From the NCBI RefSeq assembly GCF_000092425.1, contig NC_014221.1, forward strand, positions 2,609,001 through 2,673,000: DNA of 64,000 nt, given 5' to 3'. The notes beneath the pieces were generated by a model. The model was given only the letters and a program-made list of their open reading frames with translations, was not told the DNA's origin and did no database searches. The position numbers and the translations under genes were made by a program. Positions 10,660 to 18,523 of the stretch are shown here, in pieces (the first letter of the stretch is position 1; each line of letters starts with the position of its first letter). This DNA is from Truepera radiovictrix DSM 17093 (GTDB lineage Bacteria; Deinococcota; Deinococci; Deinococcales; Trueperaceae).

Positions 10660-11226
10660 TTAGAGCTGAAGCTCGAGCCGCTCGGCCGCCGCCCGCACGG
10701 CCGCCTCGCCGAAGAGTTCCCGGGCGAGCTCGAGCCCCCCCGCGAGCGCCGACGCGCCCCCACCGACAAACCAGCGCCCCCCGGCGTTTTTGGCCACCCC
10801 CGACGCCAGGATCTCCCCCGCTTCGTAGTCGCGCAGCCGCTCCAAGGCGCCTGCCCAGGCGGTCGCGCGTTGGTCGCGCACCAACCCGAGCTCGCCCAGC
10901 AAAAAGGCCCCCGACCCGATCCCCAAAAGGAACCGAACGTTGGGCGCGTGTTCGCCCAGATAGCCCATCACCGCGCGGTCGCGTTTGACTGTGTCGACCG
11001 CCCCCCCCGGGACGAGCAGCACGTCCGGCGCGGGCGCGCTCATAAACGCCCAGTGCGGCGTCACGACGAGGCCGCCGGCGGTGAGCACCGACATGCGCGA
11101 GCGCGCTACGGTGTAGAGGTTCATGGCGTCCTCGGCGAGCGCCCCCTGGGCCGCCGCGAGGACGCCAAAGGGTCCGAAGGCGTCGAGCTCGGAAACCTCG
11201 TTGTAGAGGAGCACGGCGATATTCAT
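10660..11226 (-). CDS. DJ-1/PfpI-family protein without catalytic cysteine
   Basis: The 188-residue protein has the class-I glutamine amidotransferase-like fold: MNIAVLLYNEVSELDAFGPF, then DVLLVPGG and the nucleophile-elbow region LLGIGSGAFLLGELGLV. In active PfpI/DJ-1 proteins the elbow reads like CTGA; here glycine occupies the cysteine position (GIGSGA). It is thus probably not a hydrolase or glyoxalase and may bind a ligand. The ATG at 11226 has TAAAGT six bases upstream on the minus strand, so it is likely leaderless. It is convergent with moeA and divergent from the glycosylase gene. Confidence 0.82.
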   Translation of the reverse strand: MNIAVLLYNEVSELDAFGPFGVLAAAQGALAEDAMNLYTVARSRMSVLTAGGLVVTPHWAFMSAPAPDVLLVPGGAVDTVKRDRAVMGYLGEHAPNVRFLLGIGSGAFLLGELGLVRDQRATAWAGALERLRDYEAGEILASGVAKNAGGRWFVGGGASALAGGLELARELFGEAAVRAAAERLELQL

Positions 11227-11307
11227 GTGAAGACTTTACCCAGTTCAGCGAGGGCGTGGGGGCGCCCCGCGTACGGTCGCCGCGCCCCGGCGTCGTAAGC
11301 TCGGACC

Positions 11308-11844
11308 GTGACCCCCCTCCCCCGCACCTTTTACCTCCCGAACGCCGAGGTCGTCGCTAGAGCCCTCCTCGGCGCGACGCTCACCTTCGAGGACAAACGC
11401 GTCCGCATCGTCGAGACCGAAGCGTACGTGGGGCCGCACGACCTCGCGTCGCACGCTTCAAAGGGCCGCACGCCGCGCACCGAGGTGATGTTCGGCCCCC
11501 CGGGGCGCGCCTACATCTACCTGATCTACGGGATGTACGAGCTCCTCAACGTCGTCACCGGCCCCGAGGGGGACGCGCAAGCGGTGCTCATCCGGGCCGC
11601 GGAGCCGCTCTCGGGCGCGCTAAAGGGTAAGACCGACGGCCCCGGCAAGCTCACCCGCGCCCTCGGCGTCACCCGCGCACACAACCGCCACGACCTGTGC
11701 GCGCCCCCCCTGACGATCACAGCGGGCACGCCGCCCACGCGCGTGGTGAGAGCGCCCCGCATCGGTGTGGACTACGCCGGCACCTGGAGGGACGCGCCGC
11801 TGCGCTTTTACGACGCCGACAGCCCGTTCGTCTCGAGGCGCTGA
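11308..11844 (+). CDS. 3-methyladenine DNA glycosylase (AAG/MPG type)
   Basis: It removes alkylated purines such as 3-methyladenine in base excision repair. The 178 residues start with [20 protein letters not shown] and show the family motifs [19 protein letters not shown] (catalytic Glu), [23 protein letters not shown] (damage-intercalating Tyr region) and [12 protein letters not shown]. Length is near the family norm. TAAGCT lies six bases before the GTG start. A 32-base stretch of this gene (11525-11556) is repeated exactly in inverted orientation at 12160-12191. Confidence 0.93.
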   Translation: MTPLPRTFYLPNAEVVARALLGATLTFEDKRVRIVETEAYVGPHDLASHASKGRTPRTEVMFGPPGRAYIYLIYGMYELLNVVTGPEGDAQAVLIRAAEPLSGALKGKTDGPGKLTRALGVTRAHNRHDLCAPPLTITAGTPPTRVVRAPRIGVDYAGTWRDAPLRFYDADSPFVSRR

Positions 11845-11858
11845 GGCGGATCAAGCCT

Positions 11859-12140
11859 CTAACGCGACGGCTCGAGGACGTAGATGTGCCGCTCTGCCGG
11901 GAGCGTTTCGGGGGTCAGCGCCAAGCTCGGCCCCCCCACGCGCGCGATCATCTCGCCTGGGTAGCGTGACAACAACGTCTCGACCGGCTCGACTTGAGCC
12001 AACCGCGCGGGTGAACGTGGTGCATGGGGATCACCACGCGCGGGTTGATCGCCTCGGTGGCGGCGTCGCGGTCGTCAAAGGCGATGGTCGCGAGCGCCAG
12101 CAAGACACCAGCGTTTCCGCGCAGCGCCTCTAGGTTCGGG
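11859..12140 (-). pseudogene. decayed metallo-beta-lactamase-fold hydrolase (UlaG-like)
   Basis: Two minus-strand frames together give the C-terminal end of a UlaG/YtkL-type metallo-hydrolase. Frame one (12115 to about 11998) reads FDDRDAATEAINPRVVIPMHH, with the conserved VVIPMH metal-site motif. Frame two (about 11999 to the TAG at 11859) reads on with VETLLSRYPGEMIAR and LALTPETLPAERHIYVLEPS, which matches the family's C-terminus. A single-base loss near 11999 explains the shift. The N-terminal metallo-beta-lactamase HxHxDH part is missing upstream, so the gene is truncated as well as frameshifted. Confidence 0.75.
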
Positions 12141-12196
12141 CCGGGGGTGTAGGGTCGGGGACGACGTTGAGGAGCTCGTACATCCCGTAGAGCACC
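12135..12196 (-). repeat. inverted partial copy of the glycosylase gene
   Basis: Bases 12160-12191 read on the minus strand are identical to 11525-11556 of the glycosylase gene, encoding [10 protein letters not shown] in the same frame. The similarity ends abruptly on both sides and the frame stops soon after. It sits at the broken edge of the decayed hydrolase. Confidence 0.85.
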
Positions 12197-12328
12197 TGAC
12201 GCCGAGAACCACTCCGTCGCGGCGCGAAACACACCGCTTCCAGACACCAAAAGGAGCAGGTGGGGTGCCGCTACCCACACGCCGCGACGGAGGGCCGCGC
12301 AAACGGCTAAACTCTTCGGGGGGACTCG

Positions 12329-13123
12329 ATGCTCGTACACCTGATCGCCGACTACGGACTGGGCGACCTCGCGTTCGCCGAGGTGGTGCAGCGCCTTAAA
12401 TGCTACCTGCCGGACGCGGAAGCGGTCCTCACCCCCGTACCGCCCTTTGCGACCCTCGCCGCTGGCTTTTGCCTCGCGCAGCTCGGGTTAAACGACGCCC
12501 CGCCGGGCACCTTGATCTACCACAACGTCGCGCCGCGCCGAGACGAGGTAGCTGCGCGGCCCGACAACGCCGGTGAGCGGCTCGCCTTTGCCCGCCTGCC
12601 CACGGGCGTCCGGGTCGTCGGCGTCAATGCTGGTTACACCTTTTCGTTCGTGCGCGACGCCGCCCTCGAGCTGCGCTGGGCCTCTGTCCCCGCTGCGGGT
12701 TCGCAGTTTCGCTCGCGCGACCTCTTTCCGCGCGCCGTCGCCGCCATCGCCCTGGGCGAACCCGACGCGCTGGGGGATGCGCTCCGTCCGGGAGACGTCC
12801 CCGACCCGCCACCTAGCTGCGTCGCCTACGTCGACGGGTACGGCAACCTAAAGACGACCATCGCCGCGCGCACCACCTCGCTCCCGGCGGGCGCGCGGGT
12901 GCGGGTGCGCGTCGGCGAGGTCGAGCGCGAGGCGGTGGCGAGCGATGGGAGCTTTAACGTCGCACCCGGTCACCTGGCGTTCGCGCCGGGGAGCAGCGGT
13001 TGGCGCCTCGCTCACGGTGCGGTCCGCTGGATGGAGCTCTTTTTGCGCGGCGGCAGCGCTTGGGAGCACTTTGGCCGTCCGGACGTCGGCAGCGCTATCG
13101 AGATCGAACCCAAAAGCCCCTAG
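12329..13123 (+). CDS. SAM hydroxide adenosyltransferase-like protein (DUF62)
   Basis: The family cleaves S-adenosylmethionine to adenosine and methionine using a water-derived hydroxide. The 264 residues begin MLVHLIADYGLGDLAFAEV, matching the family's N-terminal TDFG-x-x-D pattern in a diverged form, and the C-terminal domain has the typical VDGYGNLKTTI segment. The middle (LIYHNVAPRRDE, VVGVNAGYTFSF) differs from the common subgroup, so it may be a distinct subfamily. GGGGGGA four bases before the ATG is the ribosome binding site and TAAACT a likely -10. Function is by family only. Confidence 0.72.
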   Translation: MLVHLIADYGLGDLAFAEVVQRLKCYLPDAEAVLTPVPPFATLAAGFCLAQLGLNDAPPGTLIYHNVAPRRDEVAARPDNAGERLAFARLPTGVRVVGVNAGYTFSFVRDAALELRWASVPAAGSQFRSRDLFPRAVAAIALGEPDALGDALRPGDVPDPPPSCVAYVDGYGNLKTTIAARTTSLPAGARVRVRVGEVEREAVASDGSFNVAPGHLAFAPGSSGWRLAHGAVRWMELFLRGGSAWEHFGRPDVGSAIEIEPKSP

Positions 13124-13239
13124 CGGCTGTCCGCTTCTACGCCCTCTAACTTGGCCTGATGCCCGCAGCGCCCTAGCGGCGTCGGACAAACCTGAGAGCG
13201 GACCTTGCTCGAACGACCTGGACGAGAAGCCACCCTCAA

Positions 13240-13268
13240 ACCCTTGGCGGGTAGAACCCGCCGAGGGT
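13240..13268. terminator. strong hairpin between convergent genes
   Basis: ACCCTTGGCGGGT and ACCCGCCGAGGGT form a 13-base-pair stem with one wobble pair and a 3-base loop. No T-tract follows on either strand. Its place between the converging DUF62 and wrbA genes suggests a two-way barrier to transcription. The rest of 13124-13322 shows no gene. Confidence 0.5.
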
Positions 13269-13322
13269 GCGCGCTGGGCGGGTGAGAGGAGACGCTCTCG
13301 GTCGAGACGACCGAGATGAGGT

Positions 13323-13943
13323 CTAGGCAGCGACGCCCTGAGCGCTGCCGATGAGCCTGCTCGCGACCGCTACGAGCCGCCGCGCTTGGTGCCGGATCGC
13401 CGCCTTGTCCGCGTCACTCAGGGGCTCACCGCTCGCCGTGACGCTCACGCCGTAGGGGTTGCCGCCGGCGGCGAAGACGGCCGGGTCGGTGTAACCCGGC
13501 GGGACGATGATCGATCCCCAGTGCATAAAGGTGATGTAGAGGTTTTGCAGCGTCGTCTCCTGGCCGCCGTTGGGGTTTTGGGCGCTCGTCATCGCGGTCA
13601 CCGCTTTGTCGGCGAGCTTACCCTGCCCCCAGAGCCCCCCCAGCGTGTCGATAAAGGCCCGCATCTGGCTGGCGGCGCCGCCGAAGCGGGTCGGGGTGCT
13701 AAACAGGTACGCGTCCGCCCACTCGAGGTCCGCGGGCGTCGCCTCGGGGAGGTGCGCCGTCGCCTCCTGCTGCGCGCGCCACGCGTCTTGGCTGTTCACG
13801 ACCTCTTGCGGGGCGGTCTCACGCACCCTCAAAAGGCGCACCTCGGCCCCCGCCTCGCGCGCCGCTTCGGCCGCGACTTCGGCCATCTGGTAGTTGGTCC
13901 CGTAGGTGCTGTAGTAGATGACGGCGACTTTGGGTTTGGACAT
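13323..13943 (-). CDS. wrbA: NAD(P)H:quinone oxidoreductase, WrbA type
   Basis: WrbA is a tetrameric FMN flavoprotein that reduces quinones by two electrons, protecting against redox cycling. The 206-residue protein has [16 protein letters not shown] (FMN phosphate loop), [24 protein letters not shown]-like [24 protein letters not shown] and [11 protein letters not shown], all family hallmarks. ATG at 13943 is chosen: AAAGGAG lies just upstream, while the longer frame has no support. It lies 29 bases downstream of the MarR gene on the same strand. Confidence 0.95.
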   Translation of the reverse strand: MSKPKVAVIYYSTYGTNYQMAEVAAEAAREAGAEVRLLRVRETAPQEVVNSQDAWRAQQEATAHLPEATPADLEWADAYLFSTPTRFGGAASQMRAFIDTLGGLWGQGKLADKAVTAMTSAQNPNGGQETTLQNLYITFMHWGSIIVPPGYTDPAVFAAGGNPYGVSVTASGEPLSDADKAAIRHQARRLVAVASRLIGSAQGVAA

Positions 13944-13972
13944 GCTGGTCTCCTTTGCTAGGGGGTGAAGGG

Positions 13973-14428
13973 TCAACGTTGACTGCGCTCGAGCTTGCGC
14001 AAAAGCCGCGAGAGCTCCCCCTGCTCGTCGGGGGTGAGCGCGGCGAAGCGCTCCGGTAGCCACGCCTCGTGCGCCGGCACCAGGTCGTGAAAGAGCGCCC
14101 TGCCCGCGGCGCTGAGGAAAAGCTGCTTGGTCCGGCCTTGAGGGCGCCGCTCGATGAGGCCGCGTTTTTCAAGGCCCTGCAGAAGCTGACAGACGTTGCC
14201 CTGCGTGGTCAGCAGGCGCTCGGCGAGCCGCCCTTGCGTCATCCCCTCGTCGGCGCCGACCTGCGCGATCACGTCGAACTGCGCCAGCGACACCCCCCAG
14301 CCCCGCAAGCGCTCGGCGCTCAGGCGCTGCGTGCGGCTCACAAAGCGCAGCATCCGCAACCAGGCCAGCACCGCCGGCTGGCGGAAGGTGGCGTTCTGCG
14401 AGGGGGTTGCGGGGGCGGTCTCGAGCAT
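13973..14428 (-). CDS. MarR-family transcriptional regulator
   Basis: The 151-residue protein has the MarR winged helix core: [23 protein letters not shown], then [47 protein letters not shown] (wing) and a C-terminal dimerisation helix. It likely represses its own operon with wrbA and is released by a phenolic, quinone or oxidant. It has one cysteine in the recognition-helix region (NVCQLLQ) that could sense oxidation, but that is inference. ATG at 14428 gives the normal family length; the longer frame to 14539 would run through the operator. Confidence 0.9.
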   Translation of the reverse strand: MLETAPATPSQNATFRQPAVLAWLRMLRFVSRTQRLSAERLRGWGVSLAQFDVIAQVGADEGMTQGRLAERLLTTQGNVCQLLQGLEKRGLIERRPQGRTKQLFLSAAGRALFHDLVPAHEAWLPERFAALTPDEQGELSRLLRKLERSQR

Positions 14429-14441
14429 CGGCTGCAAACAC

Positions 14442-14453
14442 TTTAGAACTAAA
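14442..14453. promoter_or_regulatory. putative MarR operator palindrome
   Basis: TTTAGAACTAAA is a perfect inverted repeat (TTTAG, two-base spacer, CTAAA), 13 bases upstream of the MarR start codon. Its position and size fit autorepression by a MarR dimer. Confidence 0.55.
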
Positions 14454-14579
14454 CTGTCGCGCTCAGTGTGGGCGAGCTCACGCTGAGCGCAAGCCCCCCT
14501 CGCCGGCTGCCGCACGCACCTGCGCGCGTCCCAGCGCACGGCCGCCGTGGCCGGTCTAGATCACCACGGTCGCTAGGCG

Positions 14580-15500
14580 CTACGCCTTGCGGTGGGGGGA
14601 GGCGCGGAACTCCTCACGGGGCGAGCGCGTCCCCTCGCGCACGCCAGCTACAAAGGGTTCGACGTGGATAGTGGTGACCAACCCCGGCAAGCACTTTCGG
14701 AGGCGCGCCTCGAGCCCGCTCACGAGCTCGTGCGCCTCACCCACGGTCATCTCCGGCGGGACAAAGACGTCGACCTCGGCGAACCGACCGCTCCCCGAGC
14801 GCCTCGAGCGCAGCCGGTGGTAACCGAGCACCTGGGGGTGGGCGTCGAGCACCTCGAGGATCAGCCGCTCCTCGTCGTCGGGCAGCCGCGCGTCTAAAAG
14901 CGACGAGAACGACCCGCGCAGCACGAGCCACCCCTCGCGGACGATGTTGAGCGCCACCAAGGCGGCGATGGCGGGGTCGAGCCGCAACCACCCCGTCAGG
15001 GCGACGAGGAGCACCCCGAGCACGACGCCCACCGAGGTCCAGACGTCCGTCCAGAGGTGCCGCGCGTTCGCCGCCAGCGCGGCCGAGCCCGTGCGCTCTG
15101 CGACGCGCCCCACGAGCAGGGCGCCGCCGCCATTAAGGGCGATCGCGGCGACCGCGACCAGGGTGCCGGCGAGCGGGTTTTCGAGCGGTTGCGGCGTCAC
15201 GAGCCTGGGCACCGCGCTCGCCAAGATGGCCGCCGCCGCGAGCAGGATGAGCCCCCCCTCGAACGCCGAGGAGAGGTACTCGACCTTGTGGTGGCCGTAA
15301 GGGTGCCGGTAGTCGGGCGGCAGGCGCGCGACGCGCACCGCCGCGAGCACCATCACCGCCGCTACCACGTTGACGAGCGACTCGGCGGCGTCCGAGAGGA
15401 GCGCGACGGAGCCCGTAAGGGCGAAAGCGCCCCCCTTAAGCGCGAGCACGACGATGGCCAAGGCGAAGCTGAACCACGCCCCTTGCCTGGAGTCGGTCAC
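14580..15500 (-). CDS. cation diffusion facilitator family transporter
   Basis: It is a proton-driven exporter of divalent metals such as Zn2+, Mn2+ or Fe2+ in the inner membrane. From GTG 15500 the 306-residue protein has about six membrane segments and the two Asp-rich metal sites: SDAAESLVNV in TM2 and ARHLWTDVWTSVGVVLG in TM5, plus HPYGHHKVEYLS between TM2 and TM3. The C-terminal cytoplasmic domain contains HRLRSRRSGSGRFAEVDVFV and GLVTTIHVEP. The GTG is preferred to 15563, which would overlap the upstream gene. It is the last gene of an operon with the M20 peptidase and DUF2007-like genes. Confidence 0.9.
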   Translation of the reverse strand: MTDSRQGAWFSFALAIVVLALKGGAFALTGSVALLSDAAESLVNVVAAVMVLAAVRVARLPPDYRHPYGHHKVEYLSSAFEGGLILLAAAAILASAVPRLVTPQPLENPLAGTLVAVAAIALNGGGALLVGRVAERTGSAALAANARHLWTDVWTSVGVVLGVLLVALTGWLRLDPAIAALVALNIVREGWLVLRGSFSSLLDARLPDDEERLILEVLDAHPQVLGYHRLRSRRSGSGRFAEVDVFVPPEMTVGEAHELVSGLEARLRKCLPGLVTTIHVEPFVAGVREGTRSPREEFRASPHRKA

Positions 15501-15543
15501 CGGCCTCGCACCCCTTTGCCCCCGCGCAGCCCCTCTGCCGCCC

Positions 15544-15903
15544 TCACACCTCGTCCTCGCCAAGGTCGTCGCCCAAACCGCCTTTTACGTCGCCCTCTAA
15601 CTCGGCGAGCAGCGCCTCGAGCTCCTCGCCCTCGTAGTCGGTGACGGTCTCGGCGATGAGCGCCAGGGCGGCCTCGGCCTGCGCCTCAGGGACGAGCACG
15701 AGGGTCGTCTCGCCGCTCACCCCGCCTAGAGACGAGAGCACATCGGCAAAGGGCGCCGCGCCGCGCACGAGCACGACAAACCCCTCCTCCTCGAGGATGG
15801 TCGCCACCATCTCCGCGAGCGGTTCGGCGGGGGCGACGTCTACGACCGTCCAGAGGTCACCATTGAGGCGCACGGTTTCGCCTTTGGCCGTCACGCCCGT
15901 CAC
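15544..15903 (-). CDS. DUF2007/DUF3234-like small acidic protein
   Basis: The 119-residue protein pairs an N-terminal segment resembling the DUF2007 putative signal-transducing domain (VVDVAPAEPLAEMVATILEE, VLVRGAAPFADVL, TTLVLVPEAQAEAALALI) with an acidic tail ending LGDDLGEDEV. DUF2007/DUF3234 proteins are small and of unknown role; similar ones occur in Thermus. The GTG start overlaps the stop of the M20 peptidase gene by four bases (GTGA), so it is translationally coupled. No signal peptide or membrane segment is seen. Confidence 0.65.
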   Translation of the reverse strand: MTGVTAKGETVRLNGDLWTVVDVAPAEPLAEMVATILEEEGFVVLVRGAAPFADVLSSLGGVSGETTLVLVPEAQAEAALALIAETVTDYEGEELEALLAELEGDVKGGLGDDLGEDEV

Positions 15904-17111
15904 GCCCCCTCCGCGAGAAAGGCGCGTAGCAGCGCGGCGTAACCCCGACGCGCGACGCGCAGGTGCGCTAAGGGCACGCTCTCCTGGGTGGTGTGCGCGA
16001 GCTCCTCCTCGCCAGGTCCGAAGCCGATAACGACCCCGCCCGCGCCCTCAGCGCACCTCGCTAAGTGCGGCGCGTCGGTGCCGAACCACCAACCATCCTC
16101 GGCGAAGGGGTACCCCTCGGCCGCCAGGGTCGCCCGGAGCACCTCCCGCGCCCGCGCGACCTGCGGGTGATCCTTGGGGGCGAGATAAGGCGGCACGATC
16201 CGCGGGAAGGTGTAGCGCACCGCGCCGCTCTCGCTCACCGCCTCCTCGAGGGGGACCGCCAGCTCGGCCTCCGGCTCGAGCGCCTGCAGCCGCGCCAAGA
16301 CCGCTTCGGGGGGGTCCTCGGGGAGGTTGCGGTAGTCGATGGTCACGACCGCCCGCCCCGGCACGACGTTTTTGCCGTTTAAGGGGTGCGAGACGAGCGA
16401 GGTCGGCGTCAGCGACGACCCGCCCAGGGGGCCGCCGGTGGGGAGCTTAAGGTCGCGTAGGCGGCTTAGCAGCGCCCCCGCCTTGTAGAGCGCGTTGTCC
16501 CCCAGCTCCCCCCGCGCGGCGTGGGCGATGCGGCCCGGCAAGCTCACCTCGACCTCGACGCGGCCGCGGTGCCCGAGCATCAGCTTGAGCTTGCTCGGCT
16601 CGCCCAGGATCACCACGTCCGCGCGCTGCGTCTCACCGAGAAAGCGCGCCCCCAAACCGCCGACCTCCTCCTGCACAGCCCCGGTGACGAGGATCGTGCC
16701 GCGCACCTCGTCCGCGACGTCGCGCGCCGCGTAGGCCATACACGCCAGCGCCGCTTTCATGTCGCACGCCCCGCGCCCCCAGAGCCGCGCCGCCTCCCCC
16801 TCGCCGACGACCTCCCCCGAGAGCGGCGGGTAGGGCCACTTGGCCTCGTCGCCTAGGGGCACCGTGTCGAGGTGCCCGTTTAGCATCACCGTCTTCCCCG
16901 CGCCCCCGGCCGGACCGCAGCGCAGCACCCCGACGGCGTTGCCCGCGCCGTCGAGAAACGCTTCGTCGAACCCCAGCTCGCGAAAGGCGCCGAGCAGCAC
17001 CTCGGCGGCGGGGCGCTCGCGGCCCGAAGGGCTAAACGCCTGAACCAGGCGCTGGGTGAGCGCGACCTCACCCGCGAGCGCCGGTCTAAGGTCTTGAGAG
17101 GCTCTCGTCAT
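15900..17111 (-). CDS. M20-family metallopeptidase / deacylase (ArgE/DapE-like)
   Basis: A zinc-dependent amidohydrolase that cleaves N-acyl amino acids or small peptides. The 403 residues show the family motifs: NGHLDTVP (first metal ligand and catalytic Asp), GRGACDMKAALA (bridging Asp), VQEEVGG (catalytic base and metal Glu), ILGEPSKLKLMLGHRGR, KNVVPGRAVVTIDYR, and late FGTDAPHL and ELAHTTQESV (last metal His). It resembles YgeY and DapE more than carboxypeptidases; substrate unknown. TATACT lies five bases before the ATG on the minus strand. It leads an operon with a DUF2007-like gene and a metal exporter. Confidence 0.9.
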   Translation of the reverse strand: MTRASQDLRPALAGEVALTQRLVQAFSPSGRERPAAEVLLGAFRELGFDEAFLDGAGNAVGVLRCGPAGGAGKTVMLNGHLDTVPLGDEAKWPYPPLSGEVVGEGEAARLWGRGACDMKAALACMAYAARDVADEVRGTILVTGAVQEEVGGLGARFLGETQRADVVILGEPSKLKLMLGHRGRVEVEVSLPGRIAHAARGELGDNALYKAGALLSRLRDLKLPTGGPLGGSSLTPTSLVSHPLNGKNVVPGRAVVTIDYRNLPEDPPEAVLARLQALEPEAELAVPLEEAVSESGAVRYTFPRIVPPYLAPKDHPQVARAREVLRATLAAEGYPFAEDGWWFGTDAPHLARCAEGAGGVVIGFGPGEEELAHTTQESVPLAHLRVARRGYAALLRAFLAEGA

Positions 17112-17153
17112 GGCCCAGTATACGGCGCGCCTCGCGGGAGCTTGGGGCAGCAG

Positions 17154-17181
17154 AAAGCCCCGGCGGGGTGCCGGGGCTTTT
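17154..17181 (-). terminator. rho-independent terminator
   Basis: AAAGCCCCGG and CCGGGGCTTT form a perfect 10-base-pair stem with a 7-base loop. It lies just past the minus-strand stop at 17195 and should end the lipoprotein transcript; its A/T-flanked stem could also act on the plus strand. Confidence 0.85.
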
Positions 17182-17194
17182 GGGGGCGCTTACG

Positions 17195-18394
17195 TTAGCG
17201 CGACCAGACCCGTTTGCCTTGACTGTCGAGGCGGAGCAAGAAGGCGTCGAGCTCACCGAAATTCTTCCCGTTGACCTTGCCGTCTGTTGCACCCACCACG
17301 AACACCGAGCTGCTATCCGTAAGGGCAACCTCGCTAGCGTACTCCCGAGTGCCCTTGAGCCTCGGTGTATAGGTCCAGACAGTTTGAAGAGCTGGGGTGT
17401 ACTTGCGTACGAAAAGGTCGGTGTCACTGCTGCGCACAAGATCACCGGCGAGGTAGAGGTCGCCAGCAGCGTCGGCGCGGAAGGCCCGTGGGTTCACAGC
17501 TTCGGTCGATGGAAACGCGCTGTTCAAAACGCGTTTGCCGCTCGCGTCGTACTTGAGGACTGGGACTCTACCGCCCTGACCTGCAGCGCGGCCCAGGTTG
17601 ACTAGGTACACGTCGTTGGCGACAGACGCCACAGTAGCGTGTGAGAAGGCGCGTGGCAACGTCCGCTGCCAGAGAACGTGTCCCGTGCGGCTATATTTGG
17701 TGAGCACAGGACCGTCGAGGACACCTGTGACGTAAAGGGAGCCGTCAACCGCCGGACTGAGCGTCTGCGGCGTAGGTACCTCAACGCCAGACGGCTCTCC
17801 GTAGTCGTCGTAAACGCGTTCTCGAGCCCACACCAGTACCCCCCGGGCGTCGTACTTACGCACAAACTGACGCTGACGATCTATAGTGCCGTCGTGGTCA
17901 TTAAGACCGGACACGTAAGCGTTGCCCGCAGCGTCGAGCTCAAAATCACGAAGACCGTCAACGATGTCGACCCGGTAGCGTTGCTTGCCCGAGGGGTCGA
18001 ACTTCTGCAGAGCGGCACCCTCAGAGCCATTGTCGGAGAAGAGCGACCAACCCACGTAGACATTACCGGAAGCGTCGGTGTGAAGACCAGCGACGGAAAG
18101 ACCCAGCCCGGGTGTTGAGACCAGGCGCTTTCGCCAAACAAGCGTTCCATCTCGGTTGTAGCGGCGCAAGAAGATGTTGCCGCCGCTCTCGTAAGGGTAT
18201 GTCAGATCGGCAGAATCAACGCCCGCAACATACACCGCGCCCCGTCTCGGGTCCGTCGCAACGGCCTCTGCGGAGTCGTTTAACGGGGTGCCGAACTGCG
18301 CCTCGAGCTCCGCTGCGGGCAGGTCGGTGCTCTGATTGCAGGCGGCGAGAAAGGTAAGGGTGGAGAGCAGAAGAAACAAGCGTCTAAGCGTCAT
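17195..18394 (-). CDS. propeller-like repeat lipoprotein, copy A
   Basis: The 399-residue protein starts with a lipoprotein signal (LLSTLTFLAACNQ, Cys at the lipobox) and then repeats of a YDASG / DAAGNVYV type every 40-50 residues (for example KFDPSGKQRYRVDIVDG, ELDAAGNAYVSGLNDHDG, KYDARGVLVWARERV). These match the SBBP/NHL-like beta-propeller repeat family. It should be anchored outside the cytoplasmic membrane; no catalytic motif is visible. It is a close relative of the next gene (shared signal, ATDPRRGAVYVAGV versus ATHPKHPYVFVAGT, and near-identical VFVVGATDGKVNGKNFGE ends). Role unknown. Confidence 0.85.
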   Translation of the reverse strand: MTLRRLFLLLSTLTFLAACNQSTDLPAAELEAQFGTPLNDSAEAVATDPRRGAVYVAGVDSADLTYPYESGGNIFLRRYNRDGTLVWRKRLVSTPGLGLSVAGLHTDASGNVYVGWSLFSDNGSEGAALQKFDPSGKQRYRVDIVDGLRDFELDAAGNAYVSGLNDHDGTIDRQRQFVRKYDARGVLVWARERVYDDYGEPSGVEVPTPQTLSPAVDGSLYVTGVLDGPVLTKYSRTGHVLWQRTLPRAFSHATVASVANDVYLVNLGRAAGQGGRVPVLKYDASGKRVLNSAFPSTEAVNPRAFRADAAGDLYLAGDLVRSSDTDLFVRKYTPALQTVWTYTPRLKGTREYASEVALTDSSSVFVVGATDGKVNGKNFGELDAFLLRLDSQGKRVWSR

Positions 18395-18430
18395 ACGTAG
18401 CTCCTTGCCTGAAGATCATGTAACGACTGA

Positions 18431-18448
18431 TTGCGTACGATTGCGTAC
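18431..18448. repeat. 10-bp direct repeat upstream of lipoprotein A
   Basis: TTGCGTACGA is followed at once by TTGCGTACAC, about 40 bases before the start of lipoprotein A. It might be a tandem regulator site; no -10 box is obvious beside it. Confidence 0.35.
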
Positions 18449-18482
18449 ACGGCCCGACTCCGGGCGGTGACTTGACCTGCTC

Positions 18483-18515
18483 GTGCGCCCCGAGGGTTTA
18501 GGCCCCAAGGCGCAC
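18483..18515 (-). terminator. hairpin after lipoprotein B
   Basis: GTGCGCC and GGCGCAC arms enclose about 19 bases, just past the stop of lipoprotein B. There is no T-tract, so it may be a weak terminator or mRNA 3' end structure. Confidence 0.4.
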
Positions 18516-18523
18516 GTCATGCG

